From Bacillota bacterium (lineage in GTDB: Bacteria > Bacillota > Clostridia > Christensenellales > Aristaeellaceae), in contig JAEYQQ010000064.1 of NCBI GenBank assembly GCA_023409955.1, forward strand, positions 1-13,465: 13,465 nt of DNA, read 5' to 3'. The position numbers and the translations under genes were made by a program. Positions 1 to 5,962 of this stretch are shown here, piece by piece. The notes beneath the pieces were generated by a model that made no database searches, was not told where the DNA came from, and worked only from the letters and a program-made list of their open reading frames with translations. Within the stretch, counting starts at the first letter, position 1. Every line of letters starts with the position of its first letter.

Positions 1-385
1 TCGGAATAATGCTAAATAATGTGCCCACTATCCACAAAACAATAGAAACACTTAAAAACACGCTGGTAAGGGCAATAGACTGAACAGAAATCCGCCTCAC
101 CGCATCGCTTCGCCGATCTGCAATATACAAAAAGAAAGCAAAGAATCCACTTAAGGCGGCCAATGTACAGGTCAAATTAATTGCTTGACTAGTGGAGACG
201 AGTTCAGACCCTTGTCCGCCGTCACCATGTGTTGGTTCCTCATCATAGGGCTGTTCTTCCTGATAACCATAATGTGATTCTTCAGGATAAATCTCCAGCT
301 CGTCCCCTTCATGAGGCGGCTCCTGCCGCCCATATGTTTGATATGTCACCTGAGACGAATATTTGTTTCGCTCTGAGCGGCGCAT
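1..385 (-). CDS. DUF4870-like membrane protein, N-terminal part (cut by window edge)
   Basis: Partial gene: 128 codons are visible from the ATG at 385 and the frame is open to base 1. Residues 1-65 are a hydrophilic, acidic, Tyr/Glu/Pro-rich tail without a signal peptide, probably cytosolic and disordered. Two hydrophobic segments follow (about 70-88 and 103-127), joined by a basic loop with the pattern RRSDAVRRISVQSIAL. That loop resembles the VRxHxxQ loop of DUF4870/Tic20-like small membrane proteins, so I place it there tentatively; function unknown. It starts 7 nt after the ddl stop, so it is the fourth gene of the hydrolase-murF-ddl operon and is probably translationally coupled; the ribosome binding site (AAAGTGAG-like) is weak and lies over the ddl stop. 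The family call rests on the loop and topology only. Confidence 0.72.
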   Translation of the reverse strand, partial: MRRSERNKYSSQVTYQTYGRQEPPHEGDELEIYPEESHYGYQEEQPYDEEPTHGDGGQGSELVSTSQAINLTCTLAALSGFFAFFLYIADRRSDAVRRISVQSIALTSVFLSVSIVLWIVGTLFSIIP

Positions 386-392
386 AATAATC

Positions 393-1622
393 TCACTTTC
401 TGCCCGACCAAGCAGGTGTTTTTCCGCCTGCTTTAGCCCCTGTTTTTCCGCCAAGCTGAATATTTCTCAGGATGTCGGATGTATAGGCATAACTATTTTC
501 ATTCTTTTCCTGATGGGCCTTCATAGCACATTCTACCATCTTGTCAATTAATGAGGTATATGATATGCCCGACTTTTCCCATAAGTAGTATGCCATGGAA
601 CCAGGAATTGTATTTACTTCAGTGATATACAGATTCTCAGTTCTTGTATCAAACATATAGTCAATTCGAACTACGCCTTTTAAGTCCAACTCCCGGAATA
701 TCTCCTTTGAAAGAGTCTGTATCCGATTCTTAATGCTGTCTTCTACAGGTGCAGGAACAATGCGAGATAATGATGCCATACCTTTGCTGCTACTGCCTCC
801 CTGTAAATACTTATTATCAAACGAAAGCATTGCACCAGATGTGACCGGCATCTCCAATACGGATGCTTGAACGTATGTATCAAAGCCCACTACAGAACAG
901 TTCAATTCAACAGGGTTGGTTAAACCTTGCTCCAATAACACACGTCTGTCATATACAAATGCCAGTTCAAGGGCATCAATCAGTTCCGGCCGGCTTTCAG
1001 CCCGGCTGACACCAATAGATGAACCTAAATTTGATGGTTTTGCATATACAGGATATCCGATTTTTTCCTCGATTCTATCTAGGACTGCTTCGCGACCAGC
1101 CTTCCACTCCTGCCTAGAAAACCAGATGCCTGGAAGTACTGGAAAACCAGCCCCTTGAAAATGGCGCTTCATGATAATCTTATCCATACCCACAGCAGAT
1201 CCAGCTACACTAGGTGATGCATATGGCAGATTCGCCATTTCAAGTAATCCTTGTAGCGTACCATCTTCTCCATGCATACCATGAAAAACTGGTATAATAC
1301 ACTCCAATCTAGCAACAATACGTTGTTTTACGCCACCAAGTAAACCTTTGCTTTGCTCAAGTGTAAGCAGTGCACCGGATCCTGGTGTCATATCAAGTGA
1401 TACACGCACTAGGCCTTTCATGTCCTCCTTGAAAGGGGTATATGTGCTTATATCCTTCAATGCTTCGCCTGTATACCATACTCCCTGCATACTGATATAC
1501 AGAGGTATAACATCGTACTTCTCTTGGTCAACCGATTTCATCAGCTGCAAGGCACTGATAACGGAAACCTCATGCTCACAGCTGCGGCTGCCAAACATGA
1601 TACCCAACTGCATTTTCACCAT
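393..1622 (-). CDS. ddl: D-alanine--D-alanine ligase
   Basis: ATP-grasp ligase joining two D-alanines for the peptidoglycan stem peptide, in the cytoplasm. 409 aa, longer than the usual 310-370. Visible residues: E18 in CEHEVSV, the HGMHGEDGTLQG block (114-125), AKPSNLGSSIGV (194-205, with S202), the omega-loop K271-Y272, and Mg ligands D321, E335 and N337 in RIDY and EVNTIPGS. The E-S-Y triad and the KY pair match D-Ala-D-Ala ligases; D-Ala-D-Lac ligases such as VanA, or those with Phe at this Tyr, differ. The omega-loop carries a GGSSSKGM insert. The C-terminus ends in a Gly/Lys/Ala-rich basic tail after residue 390. The start at 1622 follows AGGGAGGT at 7 nt spacing, 15 nt after the murF stop. 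It supplies the dipeptide the preceding Mur ligase would use. Confidence 0.95.
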   Translation of the reverse strand: MVKMQLGIMFGSRSCEHEVSVISALQLMKSVDQEKYDVIPLYISMQGVWYTGEALKDISTYTPFKEDMKGLVRVSLDMTPGSGALLTLEQSKGLLGGVKQRIVARLECIIPVFHGMHGEDGTLQGLLEMANLPYASPSVAGSAVGMDKIIMKRHFQGAGFPVLPGIWFSRQEWKAGREAVLDRIEEKIGYPVYAKPSNLGSSIGVSRAESRPELIDALELAFVYDRRVLLEQGLTNPVELNCSVVGFDTYVQASVLEMPVTSGAMLSFDNKYLQGGSSSKGMASLSRIVPAPVEDSIKNRIQTLSKEIFRELDLKGVVRIDYMFDTRTENLYITEVNTIPGSMAYYLWEKSGISYTSLIDKMVECAMKAHQEKNENSYAYTSDILRNIQLGGKTGAKAGGKTPAWSGRK

Positions 1623-1637
1623 AATAACTACCTCCCT

Positions 1638-3233
1638 TTACACTTCACTATAGTTATCAGGAAGATCATTCTCAAACAACACAATATCGCCAGCTTTGGC
1701 TATGCTGTGCAAAATCTTAGTAGCTTCTGCAAGACTGGATACTGTATGAACATTTCCTTCAGCAAATCCAGCTTCTTGTAAACCTCTATATATTGGCAGT
1801 GTATGCTTCTTGCCTACCAATATAGCTATATTAACGCAATTAGCCATTTCCATACCAAACTTATGATTAAAAGCATCCTCATTATCGCCCAACTCAACCA
1901 TTCCAGGAGTGATAATGATGCGCCGACCATGAAAGCCCTTTATTACATGCAATGCCGCCATAGCCCCCTTGGGGTTGCTGTTAAAGGCATCATCGATAAT
2001 GGTGAGGCTTCCGCTTTGAATCAACTGAAGCCTGTGCTCAACGGGTTCAAGTTTGGATATACCTCTTGCGATTTGCGCCAAAGATAGACCAAGGTGAAGA
2101 CTAACTGATGCAGCCAGTAATATGTTTTGAATGTTATGTTCACCCAGAAGTTTAGCTGTACATGTGACAGATTCTCCATCTTTGGTATTTAGTACAAAAC
2201 TGCTTCCTTGAGGCGTTGGATTAATTTCCGTTGCCCAAACATCACAGCTTTGATGATGTATGCTGACCAGTGACTTTGGTACCTGGGTTTTCTCATAGAG
2301 CTTTTTGCATATCTCATTATCATCTGCAAAAAAGCTATGTCCATCAAAAGGAAGTGCTTCTATGAGTTCATACTTTGTTTTAACTACCGTTTCCAATGTT
2401 TTGAAAGTATCAAGGTGCTGGGGGCCCACAGATGTCAGTATGCCCAGTTTTGGATGTACAAGCCTGCATAATTCTTTGATATCGCCTCGATGGCGAGCAC
2501 CCATTTCCGCTACAAATACTTGATGACTAGGATGAAGCTTTTCTCTGATGACTTTAGTAACACCCATCGGGGTATTAAAGCTGGAGGGAGTTACAAGAAC
2601 ATTATATTTTTCGGAAAGAATGGTTCCTAAAAAGAACTTGACAGATGTTTTTCCGTAACTGCCGGTTATTCCGATGCGGATGAGGCCGGGCATATCGCGT
2701 AATTTTCGCTGAGCATCCCGAAAATAAAACTCGCTGATGATTTTTTCGATAGGCCAGGCAAGTAAACCGGAAAATGCCAGTAAAAATGGCATAATCAGCG
2801 GGATCAGCGCTGGAACGATAACTATCGGGAGCCATTTCCAGATAAAAAAGGCCAAAACGATTAAAATAACGGCGTAAACAGTGTACAAGCGTTTGACTCT
2901 GGGGGTAAAAACAAGTGGTTTTTTTGCCGCTTTATCCTGAAAGAGTTTGCTTATCCACAGCCCGCCGGCACCGGATAACACCAAAACAGCAATGGAAATA
3001 AGAAGTTCGACGGTACGGTCTGCCGATTGTACCATGCGGTCGTGCATTGCCAAAAGGGAGAATACAAGCAATGCGACGCCAATACCAGGCAGATAGGACC
3101 GCTTCCAGTTGCGGCGGAGTGTTTGAAAATAGCCTGGAAACTGATAGCTTTCCAGTTGAAAATAATGAATTAACCCTCTAGATGCCAAAATACATCCCGC
3201 CATAGGCGCAAGGGCCAGGATAAAATAACTCAT
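1638..3233 (-). CDS. MurF-type Mur ligase with N-terminal transmembrane region
   Basis: 531 aa. By family, an ATP-dependent ligase adding D-Ala-D-Ala to the peptidoglycan precursor. Residues 1-165 are membrane-type: hydrophobic segments near 2-22, 48-63, 77-97, 117-137 and 138-160, with basic loops between. The Mur ligase core starts directly after: P-loop GITGSYGKTS (188-197), SSFNTPMGV (217-225), EMGARHRGD (243-251), K287 in KTKYE (likely the carbamylated lysine), GEHN (364-367), EHR (399-401) and DDAFNSNP (414-421). The soluble N-terminal domain that binds UDP-MurNAc in ordinary MurF is absent, replaced by the membrane part. Start at 3233: GAGGAG sits 8 nt upstream, and the longer frame to 3302 would overlap the hydrolase. 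Function as the cell's main MurF is not proven; it could be a paralog acting at the membrane. Confidence 0.88.
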   Translation of the reverse strand: MSYFILALAPMAGCILASRGLIHYFQLESYQFPGYFQTLRRNWKRSYLPGIGVALLVFSLLAMHDRMVQSADRTVELLISIAVLVLSGAGGLWISKLFQDKAAKKPLVFTPRVKRLYTVYAVILIVLAFFIWKWLPIVIVPALIPLIMPFLLAFSGLLAWPIEKIISEFYFRDAQRKLRDMPGLIRIGITGSYGKTSVKFFLGTILSEKYNVLVTPSSFNTPMGVTKVIREKLHPSHQVFVAEMGARHRGDIKELCRLVHPKLGILTSVGPQHLDTFKTLETVVKTKYELIEALPFDGHSFFADDNEICKKLYEKTQVPKSLVSIHHQSCDVWATEINPTPQGSSFVLNTKDGESVTCTAKLLGEHNIQNILLAASVSLHLGLSLAQIARGISKLEPVEHRLQLIQSGSLTIIDDAFNSNPKGAMAALHVIKGFHGRRIIITPGMVELGDNEDAFNHKFGMEMANCVNIAILVGKKHTLPIYRGLQEAGFAEGNVHTVSSLAEATKILHSIAKAGDIVLFENDLPDNYSEV

Positions 3234-3237
3234 CCGG

Positions 3238-4017
3238 TCACTCCTCAGAGAAAAAATGTTGGGCGATTCGGGTAAAACGCTGCCATTGTTCCAGATAAGC
3301 AAAATGAGAGCCGCCCTCTAAAATCGCCAATCCCGCATCAGGAATCTCCTTAGCCATGGTCTGCCCCATCCATAGCGGTGTTTCCGTATCCTGATCCCCC
3401 CATACCAACAGGGTCGGAACGCTGACTACAGGCAACAGAGGCTGCAAATCCTGGGAGATGATTTTTACAAACGTTTTTCGCATTTCATCATCTAAAGCAT
3501 TGTAATCTTTCGAACCATACCGTTTACGCAGCGCATCGGCCATTTTATCCGGAAGACTGCCAAAAATCCGCATGTCCTTCAAAAGAGCGGCACCTTTTTT
3601 CATGAACTGATATTGCTTGGCCCGCTTTTTCTGTTCCTCTGTCTGGGGCTTTTTTAAGCCTGCGCCGCCGGTAATGATCATGCGCTTTATATATCTGGGC
3701 CAATGGCTGCCAAGATACAACCCTATTCTGCCCCCGAAGGAATGACCGATCATGTAGCATGGAGACAAATGTAAAGCATCCATAAACTCCCGAACCATCT
3801 CGCCATAATCAGGAACACCCCAGGGCTGCGGCGGCCTGCTGCTTTTCCCGTGACCAGGAAAATCAACTACTGTCACTTGCATGGTTTCAGACAAAGATTT
3901 TGCAATAGGTGCGAAGAATGTTGTATCGCACCCCCAGCCATGCAAAAGCAAAACCTGCGGCCCAGTCGTGCCATGCTGCTCATAATACACGGAAGCGCCA
4001 TTTATTAGAATGTTCAC
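3238..4017 (-). CDS. alpha/beta hydrolase
   Basis: 259 aa alpha/beta-hydrolase fold protein, cytoplasmic (no signal peptide). Visible: oxyanion-hole HGWG (26-29), PGHGKS (54-59), nucleophile elbow GHSFGG with S93, a helical lid rich in Lys/Arg (about 125-180), acid D210 in WGDQD, and H238 in GGSHFAYLE. The catalytic triad is complete, so an active esterase, lipase or peptidase is likely; the substrate cannot be read from sequence. I chose the GTG start at 4017 because AGGGAGG lies 6 nt upstream; the ATG at 4047 lies upstream of that Shine-Dalgarno and has no good site of its own. First gene of the hydrolase-murF-ddl operon: its stop at 3238 lies 4 nt before the murF ATG. The link to cell-wall synthesis is inferred from position only. 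Confidence 0.9.
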   Translation of the reverse strand: MNILINGASVYYEQHGTTGPQVLLLHGWGCDTTFFAPIAKSLSETMQVTVVDFPGHGKSSRPPQPWGVPDYGEMVREFMDALHLSPCYMIGHSFGGRIGLYLGSHWPRYIKRMIITGGAGLKKPQTEEQKKRAKQYQFMKKGAALLKDMRIFGSLPDKMADALRKRYGSKDYNALDDEMRKTFVKIISQDLQPLLPVVSVPTLLVWGDQDTETPLWMGQTMAKEIPDAGLAILEGGSHFAYLEQWQRFTRIAQHFFSEE

Positions 4018-4066
4018 AAAACGCCTCCCTTGACCATGGTTTTCCAACTGCCACCGGATTATTCTA

Positions 4067-4079
4067 CCCTATTTTAGGG
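4067..4079. promoter_or_regulatory. inverted repeat upstream of the hydrolase operon
   Basis: Perfect 5-3-5 inverted repeat CCCTATTTTAGGG about 50 nt upstream of the hydrolase start, directly after the U-run of the preceding terminator. On the minus strand an A/T-rich TAGAAT, usable as a -10, abuts it. No convincing -35 is present, so I do not call the promoter itself. The repeat could be a small operator or chance. Confidence 0.3.
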
Positions 4080-4118
4080 AAAAAGAAAAGCCTGACGGCA
4101 AAAATGCCTGCTCAGGCA
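4080..4118 (-). terminator. intrinsic terminator of the pfkB-GNAT unit
   Basis: On the minus strand GCCTGA pairs with TCAGGC and an inner GGC pairs with GCC around a short U-rich loop (hairpin 4090-4117), followed by TTTTCTTTTT (4080-4089). It lies 36 nt after the GNAT stop and separates that unit from the hydrolase operon. A smaller hairpin, ATGCCTG-AG-CAGGCAT, is an alternative fold of the same bases. Confidence 0.8.
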
Positions 4119-4153
4119 TACTGTATGCGCGCGCCAGAAAATCATGCGTTTGC

Positions 4154-4627
4154 TTAAACATAGGGAATCCTAAATATGTAGCGGCATTTAAATGTGCTCA
4201 AATTATACTTTTTACGGTATTCATCGGGAACCGGGACGATGCTTTCTAATTCACATCCCAATTTTTCGCATGTTCTTCGGCTTGGTATGTTGTCAGTATC
4301 CGTTGTAATGACCAAAGAATGAATTTTGAGGACACGGCACAAGGGTATCAGAAGCCTGCAGGCCCGAAGGGCGTAGCCATGACCACGAAACTTCTCATTG
4401 ACATGATAACCGATGTGGCCAAAGTAATATAATCCCGCACTTTCACCGCACCTTAGACTGATGCGACCGGCGTCTTTCTTTGTTCCGCAGGGGACGATAC
4501 GGAACAAAAACGTTTGTTGTATACCCAGATCAGCGTCCTCCTGTGCCAAATCAGAGGCTACAAGGCTGATGACACCGTCAGATAACACTTCCCTTGGCTT
4601 GAATAATTGTTTTAAAAATGCCAGCAT
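4154..4627 (-). CDS. GNAT-family N-acetyltransferase
   Basis: 157 aa, usual GNAT length. The acetyl-CoA binding motif A is visible as GHIGYHVNEKFRGHGYA (70-86), with the R/QxxGxG/A loop at R81-A86. It is followed by a motif B helix with NIPSRRTCEKLGC (113-125), the Asn-x-x-S-x-x-x-x-x-K-x-G pattern of the RimJ/RimL-like branch. The acceptor (protein N-terminus, small amine or antibiotic) cannot be told. It starts 21 nt after the pfkB stop; the nearest Shine-Dalgarno, AGGAAG, is 12 nt from the ATG, longer than ideal, so translation may depend on coupling with pfkB. That AGGAAG lies in the second copy of a tandem duplication. A terminator follows. Confidence 0.88.
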   Translation of the reverse strand: MLAFLKQLFKPREVLSDGVISLVASDLAQEDADLGIQQTFLFRIVPCGTKKDAGRISLRCGESAGLYYFGHIGYHVNEKFRGHGYALRACRLLIPLCRVLKIHSLVITTDTDNIPSRRTCEKLGCELESIVPVPDEYRKKYNLSTFKCRYIFRIPYV

Positions 4628-4635
4628 GCTTGCGC

Positions 4636-4662
4636 TACACTTCCTGTATTACACTTCCTGTA
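4636..4662. repeat. 13-bp tandem duplication across the pfkB stop codon
   Basis: TACACTTCCTGTA occurs at 4636-4648 and again at 4650-4662, separated by one T. On the minus strand the upstream copy encodes the end of the kinase (Val-Gln-Glu-Val) and part of its stop; the second copy supplies the AGGAAG in front of the GNAT gene. Each copy is followed by a stop in the kinase frame. Confidence 0.9.
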
Positions 4663-5569
4663 CAACAACCTTAGGCAGAAGCTTTTGAAAATCCTCAAGG
4701 CATATGGGTTGGGTGCCCTCCGTCATAACGCTGGCAGCCCCTGCTGCCATACCGTACCGGAAAGCACTTTCCAAAGATTCGCCGTTTTCCAACCCCAATA
4801 AAATACCACCTACCATTGCATCGCCGGCACCAACAGTGGACAGTGCCTTGACACTCAAAGCAGGTGCATATAATGTCCTGCTTTTATCAGTAAATAAAGC
4901 CCCCATCTTCCCCATGGATACAATAACTGATTTTGCGCCCTTTTTTAAAAGCACATAAGACGCATCACGAATTGCACGAAGGGTGCGCAATGACGTGCCA
5001 AGGGTTGATTCCAACTCGCTCAAATTTGGTTTTACAAGATATGGACCAGCTTCCAAACCTAGCAGCAAATTATTTCCTTCAGCATCTAAGATAGCAGGCA
5101 CATCACGTAAGGTTTCAATAATTCTGCGGTAAGTATCCTCCGGACACCCAGGCGGCAGACTCCCTGTTAAAACGGCATAGCTGCCCATTGTTTTGCAGCT
5201 CATCCTTCTCATGAACTCATTTAACTGATCCCCGTTCATAGGGCATCCCTGTTCGTTGAGCTCTGTTACGGTTTGATCCTTTGATGATACAACCTTCAGG
5301 TTCGTACGGATATTTCCAGGTAAAGTCATAAAATCATAAGAAACACCGATTTCAGCCATTTTTTCATTCAGCTTGGCAGATCCATCTTCACCCATACAAC
5401 CAAAACATTGAGCCTCAAGCCCTAATCTGTGAGCTACAGCCGCGACATTTATGCCTTTGCCACCCAAATCTTCGCGGACATGAAGAATGCGATTTACCTC
5501 AGCCGTTCTTAACTCATCTACCTTCACTGTTTTATCAAAAGCAGGGTTGAGACAGATGGTAGTAATCAT
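4649..5569 (-). CDS. 1-phosphofructokinase family (PfkB-type) sugar-phosphate kinase
   Basis: 306 aa, the normal length for 1-phosphofructokinase (FruK) and tagatose-6-phosphate kinase (LacC), which this sequence alone does not separate. It phosphorylates a ketohexose phosphate to the bisphosphate with ATP, in the cytosol. Visible: NPAFDKTVKV (8-17; usually NPAID), GGKGINVA (36-43), the substrate-facing NIRTNLKV (86-93), LTGSLPPG (134-141), PNLSELE (181-187), and the anion hole/catalytic STVGAGDAMVGG (244-255) with D250 as base. The start at 5569 follows GGAGGT at 4 nt. No fruA phosphotransferase gene or fruR-type regulator is in view, so the usual fructose operon context is missing. Transcribed from the promoter at 5599-5628, with the GNAT gene downstream. 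Confidence 0.9.
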   Translation of the reverse strand: MITTICLNPAFDKTVKVDELRTAEVNRILHVREDLGGKGINVAAVAHRLGLEAQCFGCMGEDGSAKLNEKMAEIGVSYDFMTLPGNIRTNLKVVSSKDQTVTELNEQGCPMNGDQLNEFMRRMSCKTMGSYAVLTGSLPPGCPEDTYRRIIETLRDVPAILDAEGNNLLLGLEAGPYLVKPNLSELESTLGTSLRTLRAIRDASYVLLKKGAKSVIVSMGKMGALFTDKSRTLYAPALSVKALSTVGAGDAMVGGILLGLENGESLESAFRYGMAAGAASVMTEGTQPICLEDFQKLLPKVVVQEV

Positions 5570-5598
5570 GTTTACCTCCGGCCATTTTTTCCACTTTT

Positions 5599-5628
5599 AT
5601 TGTATCACAGCCATTTCAACCTGTGCAA
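5599..5628 (-). promoter_or_regulatory. SigA-type promoter for the pfkB-GNAT unit
   Basis: Minus strand: -35 TTGCAC (5623-5628), 18 nt spacer, -10 TACAAT (5599-5604) preceded by TGA, giving an extended -10. It lies about 30 nt upstream of the kinase ATG and downstream of the broken DUF1330 gene. Confidence 0.7.
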
Positions 5629-5668
5629 GCGTATTTGTAGGTCGATCGGATGATAGATGTATTGCACA

Positions 5669-5916
5669 TCATTTCTCATGAATCATGATGGTATCACATA
5701 CAGATCCGGTAAGCCAATATTTCAGTATCTCCTGATATGCTTGCGAATCATACCATGCAAGCTGGTCCGCTTTTGATGGAAAAGAGATTAAAACAACCTT
5801 GTATAATCCGAATTTCCTTCCAACACCATAAGTGATTCATCCACTGCTACGTATTGACCGCTAAATTTTTCAAACACACTGTCTATCGGATGTTTTCTCC
5901 ATGGTTCAAGGGTAAA
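5669..5916 (-). pseudogene. DUF1330-family protein remnant, frameshifted and N-terminally truncated
   Basis: The minus strand between the EF-G terminator and the pfkB promoter encodes two abutting frames that together read as most of a DUF1330 (dimeric alpha/beta-barrel-like) protein. The first frame gives FEKFSGQYVAVDESLMVLEG and runs to DYTR, then meets TAA. The second gives VVLISFPSKADQLAWYDSQA, then YQEILKYW, ending at the TGA at 5669. Adding one G to the AGG at 5797-5799 joins them into TRVVLISFPS, so a single-base deletion explains the break. No start codon and no ordinary N-terminal strand is present: the frame meets a stop inside the terminator hairpin. About 82 of the usual 95 or so residues remain. 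Function of the family is poorly known. A sequencing error could explain the frameshift but not the missing start. Confidence 0.75.
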
Positions 5917-5918
5917 TG

Positions 5919-5953
5919 AAAGGCCGGTCAAAGCTTTTCATTGACCGGCCTTT
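5919..5953 (-). terminator. intrinsic terminator of the EF-G-like gene
   Basis: Perfect 13-bp stem, AAAGGCCGGTCAA paired with TTGACCGGCCTTT, around a 9-nt loop, 10 nt after the EF-G-like stop. On the minus strand it is followed by a T-rich stretch (TTTCATTT). The stem ends in AAA/TTT, so it could also act on the other strand, but no plus-strand gene is present. Confidence 0.85.
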
Positions 5954-5962
5954 AGAAACGGC

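Noticed and set aside
393..1622. Vancomycin-resistance type (D-Ala-D-Lac) ligase
   Set aside because: The omega-loop keeps Lys-Tyr and the Glu-Ser-Tyr triad of D-Ala-D-Ala ligases, and there is no vanH or vanX homolog beside it.
3234..3302. Longer N-terminus for the Mur ligase (23 extra codons)
   Set aside because: It overlaps the hydrolase gene, adds a hydrophilic stretch in front of the first membrane segment, and has no ribosome binding site; the ATG at 3233 has GAGGAG at proper spacing.
4018..4047. ATG start for the hydrolase 10 codons upstream
   Set aside because: The strong AGGAGG-like site lies between this ATG and the GTG at 4017 and fits only the GTG.
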